From the NCBI GenBank assembly GCA_910585785.1, contig CAJUEV010000008.1:20261-84260 (forward strand): a DNA stretch of 64,000 bases, in the 5' to 3' direction. The stretch is from an uncultured Christensenella sp. Lineage in GTDB: Bacteria; Bacillota; Clostridia; Christensenellales; Borkfalkiaceae. The notes under the pieces are model-generated. The model searched no databases and had not been told where the DNA came from. It was given only the letters and a program-made list of their open reading frames with translations. Shown here piece after piece: positions 8,241 through 14,288 of this stretch (position 1 is the stretch's first letter; every line of letters starts with the position of its first letter). The position numbers were made by a program, and so were the translations under genes.

Positions 8241-8257
8241 CGCATATAAGACGCGGC
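8232..8257 (-). terminator. Terminator of the TerB-like gene
   Basis: On the minus strand CCGCG pairs with CGCGG around a nine-base loop and is followed by six T, about 30 bases after the stop codon. Confidence 0.7.
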
Positions 8258-8283
8258 AAAACAAGTTTTGTTTTTATCAAAAT

Positions 8284-8736
8284 TTATTTTATCAGTTGCA
8301 TTATGTACTTCTTTTCTTTAAGAGTAATTTTTCCGTCTACGGCGCATATAAGCAGGCAAACCGTAATTATATCGTTTTTCAACTCCTCTGAAAACAGCCC
8401 AAGCAAATCAATCAAATCGTTTGCCGTTCGTTTTAGTTCGTCGCCCTCCGCCCTGAATTTTTTCACCGCCGCTTTCGCCCTTTCATAGTCGAAGTCTTCC
8501 CCGAAAAACAGTTTAAGCATTGGCAGCATAAGCAGATATTCCGCCTCGTCAAGTTTTCCGTCGGCGTAAACGGAAGCAATCAAAAACGTGGCAAGCAGCG
8601 CAACCGAATCCGCGGGCTCGTCCGAAACGGCACGCAAAGCCGGCATTATTTTTGCGGTTTTTGCGGTAATAACCGTACCATATTCAATGGGGTCAAGCGC
8701 TTCAACCTGTTTACACAGTTTATTGAAATCTTTCAT
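8284..8736 (-). CDS. TerB-like helical protein
   Basis: A 150-residue all-alpha protein. It shows the internal symmetry of TerB/DnaJ-associated domains: IASVYADGKLDEAEYLLML in the first half and LICAVDGKITLKEKKYIMQL in the second, each with the acidic D-G-K-(L/I) turn. Good GGAG upstream of the ATG at 8736. TerB proteins are associated with tellurite or general stress responses and with metal binding through the acidic turns, but no other ter genes are present. It is monocistronic, with its own terminator. The role is unknown. Confidence 0.75.
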   Translation of the reverse strand: MKDFNKLCKQVEALDPIEYGTVITAKTAKIMPALRAVSDEPADSVALLATFLIASVYADGKLDEAEYLLMLPMLKLFFGEDFDYERAKAAVKKFRAEGDELKRTANDLIDLLGLFSEELKNDIITVCLLICAVDGKITLKEKKYIMQLIK

Positions 8737-8906
8737 AATTTTTTCTCCTCAGCGTTTGGTTTAACGGCAGGCGCCGCTTTAATTTACGCCATTGTAGCGC
8801 CCGCAATTTATAAACAAAAGTGTTTTCTATGAAATTACTATGAAAGTTTTGCCGTCTGCTCTCACGCAAATTTTACGCCTTTTTACAGGCTTGCCCGTAA
8901 AATCGC

Positions 8907-8935
8907 TTGCATTGTTACTCAATTGCTGTTATAAT
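8907..8935 (+). promoter_or_regulatory. Promoter of tRNA-Val/tRNA-Ala
   Basis: TTGCAT (8907-8912), 17-bp spacer, TATAAT (8930-8935), with the first tRNA starting 13 bp downstream. Confidence 0.8.
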
Positions 8936-8948
8936 ACCAGCGAAATTC

Positions 8949-9025
<77 letters not shown>

Positions 9026-9073
9026 CCGTTATTTTAATCGTTAGCAGCAATACGGCGGCTTAATTTAATATTC

Positions 9074-9149
9074 GGGGATATAGCACAGTTGGTAGCGCGA
9101 TACGTTCGCAACGTATAGGTCAGGGGTTCGAATCCCCTTATCTCCACCA
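9074..9149 (+). tRNA. tRNA-Ala (anticodon CGC)
   Basis: A 76-nt tRNA with encoded CCA. The anticodon stem ATACG/CGTAT holds TTCGCAA, giving CGC, which reads GCG. The acceptor stem GGGGATA/TATCTCC contains the G3-U70 pair that identifies alanine tRNAs, confirming the isotype. An AT-rich island begins directly after the CCA. A perfect hairpin at 9152-9189 follows but lacks a clean T-run, unlike the hairpin at 12021-12057. Confidence 0.96.
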
Positions 9150-9208
9150 ATAGCGACCTAAATCGAACCACTTTCGGTTAGGTCGCTAAATTTATTTCGG
9201 GAAAAATT

Positions 9209-9694
9209 ATGACTAAGTTATTTAAAAATCCAAAAGAGAATGAAATTTTTCCTGTCCTTATAAAATGGAAAAATATTCTATTCTTTACAGGTTATTATTA
9301 TGATGAAAATGATAATGACTGTTTGTTTCACACTTTGAATAATATAGAATGTTTCAAAACAATGGACGACCTAAAATCTTTTTGTGAACAAAACAATTTA
9401 ATTTTAAATAATGAACTTGCTGAATTTGATTTTGACAAAACAATCACTAATCCGATATATTATAACGATGTCTTAAACAAATGGAATATTTTAAATACAA
9501 TTTCCTTAAATTTACACATTAATTTTGAAGGCAACAAATTGAAATATAACGATGTTTATAATTATCTTTTTGCGTACTGTTTTGCAAAAGAACCTTTACC
9601 TGCACTTTATGAAATACCGTATGAATATTTCAATATAATTAAATACATTTTTGAAAAGCAATCAGAAATTTTAAAAAGCATTAAGTATTATTAA
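9209..9694 (+). CDS. Hypothetical protein, AT-rich island
   Basis: I do not recognise this 161-residue protein. It is rich in Asn, Lys, Ile, Tyr and Phe, as expected from its AT-rich codons, with no signal peptide or clear membrane helix. Acidic clusters (YYDENDNDC, ELAEFDFDKT) and aromatic residues suggest a globular cytoplasmic protein of the SMI1/immunity size class, but I see no defining motif. It starts 60 bp after the tRNA-Ala end with only a weak CGGG ribosome site and is followed by a terminator. Codon and base use differ from the chromosome on both sides and match the two genes downstream, which suggests they arrived together. Confidence 0.7.
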   Translation: MTKLFKNPKENEIFPVLIKWKNILFFTGYYYDENDNDCLFHTLNNIECFKTMDDLKSFCEQNNLILNNELAEFDFDKTITNPIYYNDVLNKWNILNTISLNLHINFEGNKLKYNDVYNYLFAYCFAKEPLPALYEIPYEYFNIIKYIFEKQSEILKSIKYY

Positions 9695-9738
9695 AATTTC
9701 GGTTCTACGTAAGTCAATGTTTGTCCGTCAATAGAAAA

Positions 9739-9769
9739 AGAATTTGAACACCGTTTCAAACTCTTTTTT
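9739..9769 (+). terminator. Terminator after the island orphan gene
   Basis: AGAATTTGAA pairs with TTTCAAACTCT with one wobble, then a T-run. A second small hairpin (GTGCTTG/CAAGCAC) follows at about 9773-9793. Confidence 0.75.
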
Positions 9770-9850
9770 CACGTGCTTGTTTTATCAAGCACCCGCCACA
9801 GTGCCAATTTTCGTTTATATAAAATAATCACTTTATAGTGTCGTGAGGAA

Positions 9851-9879
9851 TTGAAATTTTTGTTATTTTATGATATAAT
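9851..9879 (+). promoter_or_regulatory. Promoter of the putative restriction endonuclease
   Basis: TTGAAA (9851-9856), 17-bp spacer, TATAAT (9874-9879), then GAGG and ATG at 9903. No copy of the ATGTCCA element found at the methyltransferase promoter is visible here. Confidence 0.8.
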
Positions 9880-9902
9880 TTATCGAAAGTGAGGATACTA
9901 AT

Positions 9903-10592
9903 ATGAATACTTATTATGAAAAAATCAAGTTTGTAAAAACAAAAGTAGTGTCATATCTTAACGAGATTTACAAAGTTTATGGAAATGAACTTCTTTTGAG
10001 ATTAGAAGAATACAACCTTTTACAGAATAAAAACAACTGTATAGAATCTTCTACTGCAACCGGCTTTATTATTGAAGAGTTCGTTGTATCCAAACTGGAA
10101 ACCTATTCGCTATCACATAATAATATTGATGACATATGTATAAAAAGAATTGAATGCCACGGAACGCAAACTACTAGTTATGATTGTTGCATAAACTATC
10201 AAGATGTATTTTTTATGATTAATGTTAAGGTTGATAAAGGAAACAATAATGCTATTTCCGCTATCAATATTTTGCATAATGATTATGTTTTAACTAGACC
10301 TAACCAAGAAAAATCTTTTCTCGTCCTAAAAACCAAATATACATTTGGAGCATCTAAAAGATCAAATGAACGTAAAATTCTTGTTAAAGGAATTAGCATA
10401 TATGCTTTGGAGGAAATTGATTTTTCAATAGGTCATAAACAAGACCATAGAAATTGGTCTGAACAGTTTAATCCCGCATCAGGGCGTTTACAAGTTACAA
10501 AACGATTTATGGAAAATAACAAACTTAATGAAGATGAAATATCGTATAATAAAACAAAACAGTTTATAGAAAAAATGTATAATGCACGATAA
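9903..10592 (+). CDS. Putative type II restriction endonuclease
   Basis: A 229-residue soluble protein with no confident family assignment. It is convergent with, and 40 bp from, a C5 cytosine methyltransferase, the classic layout of a type II restriction-modification pair. A PD-(D/E)XK-like arrangement can be read: a helix with Glu in GFIIEEFVV, then Asp in TTSYDCC and a strand ending INVKV, where N-x-K would stand for (D/E)-x-K. The final positive, Asn-rich region could bind DNA. The gene has a near-consensus promoter, GAGG before the ATG and a terminator. AT content matches the methyltransferase. Function is inferred from context; a structure comparison would settle it. Confidence 0.55.
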   Translation: MNTYYEKIKFVKTKVVSYLNEIYKVYGNELLLRLEEYNLLQNKNNCIESSTATGFIIEEFVVSKLETYSLSHNNIDDICIKRIECHGTQTTSYDCCINYQDVFFMINVKVDKGNNNAISAINILHNDYVLTRPNQEKSFLVLKTKYTFGASKRSNERKILVKGISIYALEEIDFSIGHKQDHRNWSEQFNPASGRLQVTKRFMENNKLNEDEISYNKTKQFIEKMYNAR

Positions 10593-10595
10593 GAC

Positions 10596-10631
10596 AGACG
10601 AAGGGTTAATTAAACAGCCCTTCGTCTTTTT
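10596..10631 (+). terminator. Terminator between convergent R and M genes
   Basis: AGACGAAGGG (10596-10605) pairs perfectly with CCCTTCGTCT (10618-10627), followed by T on the plus strand. It separates the convergent endonuclease and methyltransferase genes. Confidence 0.85.
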
Positions 10632-10632
10632 A

Positions 10633-11898
10633 CTACTTGTTTTTATTCAAATTTTTCATTATAGCAATTCCTATTGCTTTTCCGAGCAACGGTGGAACGG
10701 CATTCCCTATTTGAACAAGTTGGTCTTTTTTAACACCCTTAAAAACAAATATATCAGGGAACGATTGTAGTGCTGCTAATTCTCTTGGCGTTAAAACTCT
10801 CGGTAATAACGGGTGTAGATTTACTCCGCCATGATTTTCTTTTATCGTGCAAGACGGTTTATCCCAAGGCGATTTCTTCCAAGCATCTGAATAATTCCCG
10901 AATAAACTATTACCTTCTGGTACTTCCATTATTCTTTGTTGCATTTCTTGGCTATGCTTTGTGAAAATATGATTAAAGTATTTATTTTCTGGTAAATTAA
11001 TAAATCGTTTAATTCCTTCTCCCAGTGTAATATATTTATCGCTCGTTAATAATGGCTTGGGGTAAAAGTTTTTTGCGCCTATACGATTTCCTATAAAAAT
11101 AACACGTCTTCTTATTTGTGGAACATAATAATCAGCACTGTTAAGAACTGTAACATTCATCTCGTAGCCGGCTTCTTTGTAGTCTTGAATAATCTTTGCT
11201 TCGACTTTTCCGCCAAGCATAGAGCGTAAGCCTTCCACATTTTCGCAAACTACAAAATCGGGTTTTAGGTGTTTTACTATTTCGAGCATTTCCAAGTATA
11301 AACTATTTCTCGGGTCGTCAACGACTCGATTTCCTGCCATACTAAACCCTTGACACGGAAAACCGCCGACAATTAAGTGTATGTGCTTATTTTTAACCGA
11401 TTCATAAAGCGCCTCTTTTGTTTCCGGCAATCTAATATCCCTCGTTTCCACATTATTATCAAACCCTTTTTTGTCTGAAAAATTATACTTGTACGTTTGA
11501 ACCGCACAATTTAATATTTCAACCGAACCAACAGGTGTAAACCCCGCCATAGTTAAACCACAACTTAATCCGCCAGCACCTGAAAACAGGTCAATAAAAT
11601 TATATCCATTTCTATATGTTACATCATTCCAGCCATCATAGAGCCACTTATCAGAAATATCAATCCAATTTACATCATCTGCCTGTCCATAATTGTCGGC
11701 TTCGGCATCATCAAAAATAGAATGAAACTCCAAGCATTTCCCTGTAGCCAACCACATTTGTAGTTTGCCATCAGCGATAAAATATCTATTTTGTCTTTTT
11801 ATTGATGGAAGATTGCCACACGCTATATGTCTGCGCACAGTTTTAACGCTTACATTAGCGATTTTTGCAACATCTTCGATAGTATAATATTTTTCCAT
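10633..11898 (-). CDS. DNA (cytosine-5) methyltransferase with N-terminal HTH
   Basis: All C5-methyltransferase motifs are present in order: I FIDLFSGAGGLS, IV GGFPCQGFS with the catalytic Cys, VI CENVEGL, VIII PQIRRRVIFIG, IX RELAALQSFP and X QIGNAVPPLL. Ahead of them, about 60 residues form an excisionase/MerR-type helix-turn-helix (YTIEDVAKIANVSVKTVRRH). A longer frame begins at 11931, but the promoter at 11923-11951 places that codon inside the promoter spacer, so the start must be the ATG at 11898 (421 residues). The HTH plus paired ATGTCCA sites over its own promoter suggest the enzyme represses its own transcription, as known for some C5 methyltransferases. It should protect DNA from the convergent endonuclease. 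Confidence 0.93.
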   Translation of the reverse strand: MEKYYTIEDVAKIANVSVKTVRRHIACGNLPSIKRQNRYFIADGKLQMWLATGKCLEFHSIFDDAEADNYGQADDVNWIDISDKWLYDGWNDVTYRNGYNFIDLFSGAGGLSCGLTMAGFTPVGSVEILNCAVQTYKYNFSDKKGFDNNVETRDIRLPETKEALYESVKNKHIHLIVGGFPCQGFSMAGNRVVDDPRNSLYLEMLEIVKHLKPDFVVCENVEGLRSMLGGKVEAKIIQDYKEAGYEMNVTVLNSADYYVPQIRRRVIFIGNRIGAKNFYPKPLLTSDKYITLGEGIKRFINLPENKYFNHIFTKHSQEMQQRIMEVPEGNSLFGNYSDAWKKSPWDKPSCTIKENHGGVNLHPLLPRVLTPRELAALQSFPDIFVFKGVKKDQLVQIGNAVPPLLGKAIGIAIMKNLNKNK

Positions 11899-11916
11899 AA
11901 TGAGTGGTGCCTTTTT

Positions 11917-11951
11917 ATGTCCATTATGCATGAAAAATGTCCACTTGTCAA
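11917..11951 (-). promoter_or_regulatory. Methyltransferase promoter with two operator-like repeats
   Basis: On the minus strand TTGACA (11946-11951), a 17-bp spacer and CATAAT (11923-11928). The plus-strand element ATGTCCA occurs at 11917-11923 and 11937-11943, exactly 20 bp apart, one inside the spacer and one touching the -10. Two same-face direct repeats across a promoter are a repressor arrangement; the HTH of the methyltransferase is the obvious candidate. Confidence 0.7.
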
Positions 11952-12006
11952 GTTAATTGAAATATTTATTTTTAATGAATAAAATATTCGTTTTAGGTTA
12001 CTTGCA

Positions 12007-12057
12007 CTCCACCACACTATGACCGATAAGAACACCCATCTTGTCGGTCTCTTTTTT
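12007..12057 (+). other. Candidate island right end with displaced tRNA terminator
   Basis: CTCCACCA at 12007-12014 repeats the tRNA-Ala 3' end. Six bases later GACCGATAAGA (12021-12031) pairs with TCTTGTCGGTC (12039-12049, one G-T) and a T-run follows. No plus-strand gene precedes this terminator, which fits a tRNA terminator left behind by an insertion. Confidence 0.45.
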
Positions 12058-12115
12058 GCGCTGTTTTTTATAAATACTCGCTGCTTTACGAAATTTGTTT
12101 TAATTTACAATTGTA

Positions 12116-12144
12116 TTGAAAATGCGTTTTGTTTATGTTATAAT
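12116..12144 (+). promoter_or_regulatory. Promoter of the isochorismatase-like gene
   Basis: TTGAAA (12116-12121), 17-bp spacer, TATAAT (12139-12144), about 30 bp ahead of the start region. Confidence 0.8.
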
Positions 12145-12192
12145 ATTTCCGCAAATAAACTGCGAAGGAAAAAGCAAATGTAAGAAAAAGCG

Positions 12193-12657
12193 TTGGTCGT
12201 AATCGACTTACAAAACGACATCACAAAAAACTATAAAGAACTAATAGGCAACGTAAACGCCGCAATTGATTGGGCTGCCGAAAACAATATTCATATAGTC
12301 TACATAAAACACAACAACCTATCGGAGTTAACCCGCACCTTTAAGCCCGACACGCGCGGGGCGGAATTGGTTACAGATATGAAAATCGCTTCAAACAATA
12401 TATTTGTAAAGAGCAAAGGCAACGCACTCACAAGCGAAGGTTTTTCCGCTTTTATAAATGAAAACGGCATAAAGGAATTTTACATTGCCGGCGCCGACGC
12501 CATAGCCTGTGTAAAATCAACCTGCTATAATATGACAAAAAGCGGCTATATCGTTCACGTGCTGTCCGACTGTATTACAAGTTACGACAAAACTAAAATC
12601 CCCGAAATGCTGAAATATTATGAAAGCAAAGGCTGCCGCATAGAAACGCTTGGTTAA
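12193..12657 (+). CDS. Isochorismatase-like cysteine hydrolase with a stop at codon 2
   Basis: The protein keeps the family triad: Asp in VVIDLQND, Lys in IVYIKHNN and Cys in IACVKSTCYN. These enzymes hydrolyse amides or enol ethers such as nicotinamide or isochorismate. The normal N-terminus (M-x-E-K-A-L-V-V-I-D) is encoded, but the well-placed ATG at 12178 (GAAGGA nine bases upstream) is followed at once by TAA. Translation would have to begin at TTG 12193, 15 bases further from the ribosome site, giving 154 residues. The rest of the frame is intact, so this is either a very recent nonsense change, a start-stop control element, or a sequencing error. Own promoter upstream. Confidence 0.8.
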   Translation: MVVIDLQNDITKNYKELIGNVNAAIDWAAENNIHIVYIKHNNLSELTRTFKPDTRGAELVTDMKIASNNIFVKSKGNALTSEGFSAFINENGIKEFYIAGADAIACVKSTCYNMTKSGYIVHVLSDCITSYDKTKIPEMLKYYESKGCRIETLG

Positions 12658-12702
12658 TTAAATAATTGAAATAAATTAACCTCATTGTCCCTTACGACAC
12701 AT

Positions 12703-12735
12703 ATACGCAATCTTCGAGTGTGCGTATTTATTTTG
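12703..12735 (+). terminator. Terminator of the isochorismatase-like gene
   Basis: ATACGCA (12703-12709) pairs with TGCGTAT (12721-12727), then TTATTTT. Confidence 0.7.
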
Positions 12736-12886
12736 CAACGAGCACACGTCATAACAAATGGGATATGAAAAGAATTATCACGAAAAACAGACCAACAAAA
12801 TAAAGAGAACAAATTTCTTTGCTTTCTTGTGAGTTGGTTATTAAATATTTAAGGGCGGAAGATTACCTAACCTCATAGGAGTTGTT

Positions 12887-13327
12887 ATGCGAAATTTTGA
12901 AGTTGAAAAAGAAATGTACGAAATTGCCAAAGAGTTTTTACAAAAGCGCTATCCCGTAGGTTGGGGCGGCGTTGCCGTAGTCCGCACGGAAAAAGGCAAT
13001 TATTTTACAAGCGTAAGTATAGAAACCGCAAACGCTTCCGCCGTTTTATGCATAGAAACGGGCGCGATTTTGGAAGCGCATAAATACAATGAAAAAGTTA
13101 CCCACTGTTTATGTTTGGTAAGGGACGACGAAAAATCGCCTTTTAAAGTTTTGACTCCTTGCGGAATTTGTCAGGAACGTTTGAGATATTGGGGCGAATC
13201 GGTTTTTGCCGCTGTTACTACGGACGACGGCTCTTTACTGTTTGTGACGTTAGGCGAACTGCAACCCCACCACTGGTCAAAGGCTTACCCAAGCAGTACT
13301 TTGGAACACTTTGAAAAAAACAATTGA
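12887..13327 (+). CDS. Cytidine/blasticidin-S deaminase-like protein
   Basis: A 146-residue zinc deaminase of the CDA fold. The first zinc motif is CIETGAI (Cys-x-Glu with the catalytic Glu) and the second is TPCGICQERL (Pro-Cys-x-x-Cys-x-Glu). The PCGICQE form and the total length are closest to the small tetrameric cytidine or blasticidin-S deaminases. GGAG precedes the ATG. It probably deaminates cytidine-type nucleosides for salvage; which base is used cannot be read from the sequence. A small ferredoxin gene follows in the same direction 43 bp downstream, and the strong terminator at 13605-13655 closes the unit. Confidence 0.85.
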   Translation: MRNFEVEKEMYEIAKEFLQKRYPVGWGGVAVVRTEKGNYFTSVSIETANASAVLCIETGAILEAHKYNEKVTHCLCLVRDDEKSPFKVLTPCGICQERLRYWGESVFAAVTTDDGSLLFVTLGELQPHHWSKAYPSSTLEHFEKNN

Positions 13328-13370
13328 AACAGATTTATCGAAATTAAAAAATAAGGGAGAAAAAAAATTT

Positions 13371-13562
13371 ATGGAAAGAAAACTTATTTTAAAAAAGGAA
13401 AACTGTCCCCAAAACCACAAGTGCCCTGCGGTGCGTATCTGCCCTATGGGGGCGCTGTCGCAACAAAACTTTGAAGCGCCCGCGATAGACGCGGAAAAAT
13501 GTATAAGGTGCGGAAAATGCTCCGCTTTTTGTCCTAAAAAAGCGCTTGTTTTAGAGGGCTGA
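13371..13562 (+). CDS. Small 4Fe-4S ferredoxin-like protein
   Basis: 63 residues with two cysteine groups. The second, CIRCGKCSAFCP, is a canonical C-x2-C-x2-C-x3-CP cluster site. The first, CPQNHKCPAVRICP, is a spaced variant (C-x5-C-x5-C-P), so one cluster is certain and the second may use a different ligand set. A longer frame starts at 13311, overlapping the deaminase, but AAGGGAG precedes the ATG at 13371 and the homology to small ferredoxin-like proteins starts there. It is a cytoplasmic electron carrier or cluster-bearing accessory protein; the partner is unknown. Confidence 0.85.
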   Translation: MERKLILKKENCPQNHKCPAVRICPMGALSQQNFEAPAIDAEKCIRCGKCSAFCPKKALVLEG

Positions 13563-13604
13563 CTTTAAAAATTTATTGAAGTACGTCGCGTAAACCTTGT
13601 GACA

Positions 13605-13655
13605 AAACGCCGCAGGGCGGAGAAATAATTTCTCCGCCCTGCGGCGTTTGTTTTT
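13605..13655 (+). terminator. Strong terminator after the ferredoxin gene
   Basis: A GC-rich stem of about 20 bp (centre ACGCCGCAGGGCGGAGAAA) with a short loop, then TTTGTTTTTG. Confidence 0.9.
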
Positions 13656-13762
13656 GCGTTTACTATGCTTTCAGGCATAATTTAAAAACGTAATTTGATA
13701 TACTCAAAAATCCCCTTGCATATTTTTTGCAAGCGGTAGTTTAAAAATTTGCCTGAAATTTT

Positions 13763-13981
13763 TCAAGGCAAATTATACTTTTTTTCGAGATTGCCGTCAA
13801 TTCCGAATTTTTTAGCGTTCTGCCACAGTTGTATCAACTCCAAACATTCGATATAAGCATACATCTGACCGCATACAAAATCATCCTGCCTATCGCTGTC
13901 CGAAGTCAGTTCCGCCAAACTGTATTGAATCGAACCAATTAGCGTCACCAATACCTGCTCCGCCGTTTCCGTTCGCCGCAT
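13763..13981 (-). CDS. Small conserved-looking hypothetical protein
   Basis: 72 residues with no membrane segment. The middle shows a likely amphipathic helix pair (VLVTLIGSIQYSLAEL and VCGQMYAYIECLELIQLW). A TTG three codons upstream (13990) is possible, but AGGGG is about ten bases from the ATG at 13981 and too close to the TTG, so I chose the ATG. I do not recognise the family. It is followed leftward by 100 bp without features and preceded by a curved-DNA-like tract. Confidence 0.55.
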   Translation of the reverse strand: MRRTETAEQVLVTLIGSIQYSLAELTSDSDRQDDFVCGQMYAYIECLELIQLWQNAKKFGIDGNLEKKYNLP

Positions 13982-14082
13982 ATTATCCAAACCCCTTTGT
14001 GATTATATGTCTTTTATGAATAAATTTAGGCGGTATTATTCAGTATGAATACATTAATACATTTTTTTGAAAAATACTGTTG

Positions 14083-14155
14083 CTTTTTGTTGTCGATTTT
14101 TTGTTGTATTTTGTTGGTTTTTGTTGAAATTTGGCGTATTTTGACGTATTTTGTC
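14083..14155. repeat. Ten-bp phased T-tract (A-tract) array
   Basis: TTTTG-type steps recur at nearly exact 10-bp intervals: tracts end near 14088, 14103, 14113, 14123, 14133, 14143 and 14153. On the minus strand this reads as tandem CAAAATACRN-like 10-mers. Phased A-tracts produce intrinsic DNA bending. The array lies in the 300-bp gap between the Na/Pi gene and the small hypothetical gene, which otherwise holds only the terminator at 14219-14253. Confidence 0.7.
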
Positions 14156-14218
14156 GACGGCATAAATATTTTTGTCCGCAATTTGCGATTAATTTAACCG
14201 CACGTTTTATCCGTTTTA

Positions 14219-14253
14219 TAAAATAAACTCCCGCAGCGCAAAGCCGCGGGAGC
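14219..14253 (-). terminator. Terminator of the Na/Pi cotransporter gene
   Basis: On the minus strand CTCCCGC pairs with GCGGGAG around an 11-base loop, followed by TTTATTTT. Confidence 0.8.
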
Positions 14254-14288
14254 AACGATTATCAACAAATAACGTCGATTTATTATAT

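Larger units (their letters stand above)
9150..12014. mobile_element. Candidate genomic island at tRNA-Ala carrying a restriction-modification system
   Basis: Starting at the tRNA-Ala CCA end the base composition drops sharply to AT-rich and stays so until about 12.0 kb. The segment holds an orphan gene, a putative restriction endonuclease and a DNA cytosine methyltransferase. The last eight bases of the tRNA, CTCCACCA (9142-9149), recur at 12007-12014. The second copy is followed six bases later by a strong hairpin with a T-run, as expected of a tRNA terminator displaced by insertion. No integrase is present and the repeat is only 8 bp, so the island call is supported by composition and gene content more than by att sites. 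Confidence 0.5.

Noticed and set aside
14083..14155. CRISPR-like or Spo0A-box array
   Set aside because: The 10-bp period is far too short for CRISPR, and TGTCGA-like matches at the ends are only partial 0A boxes.
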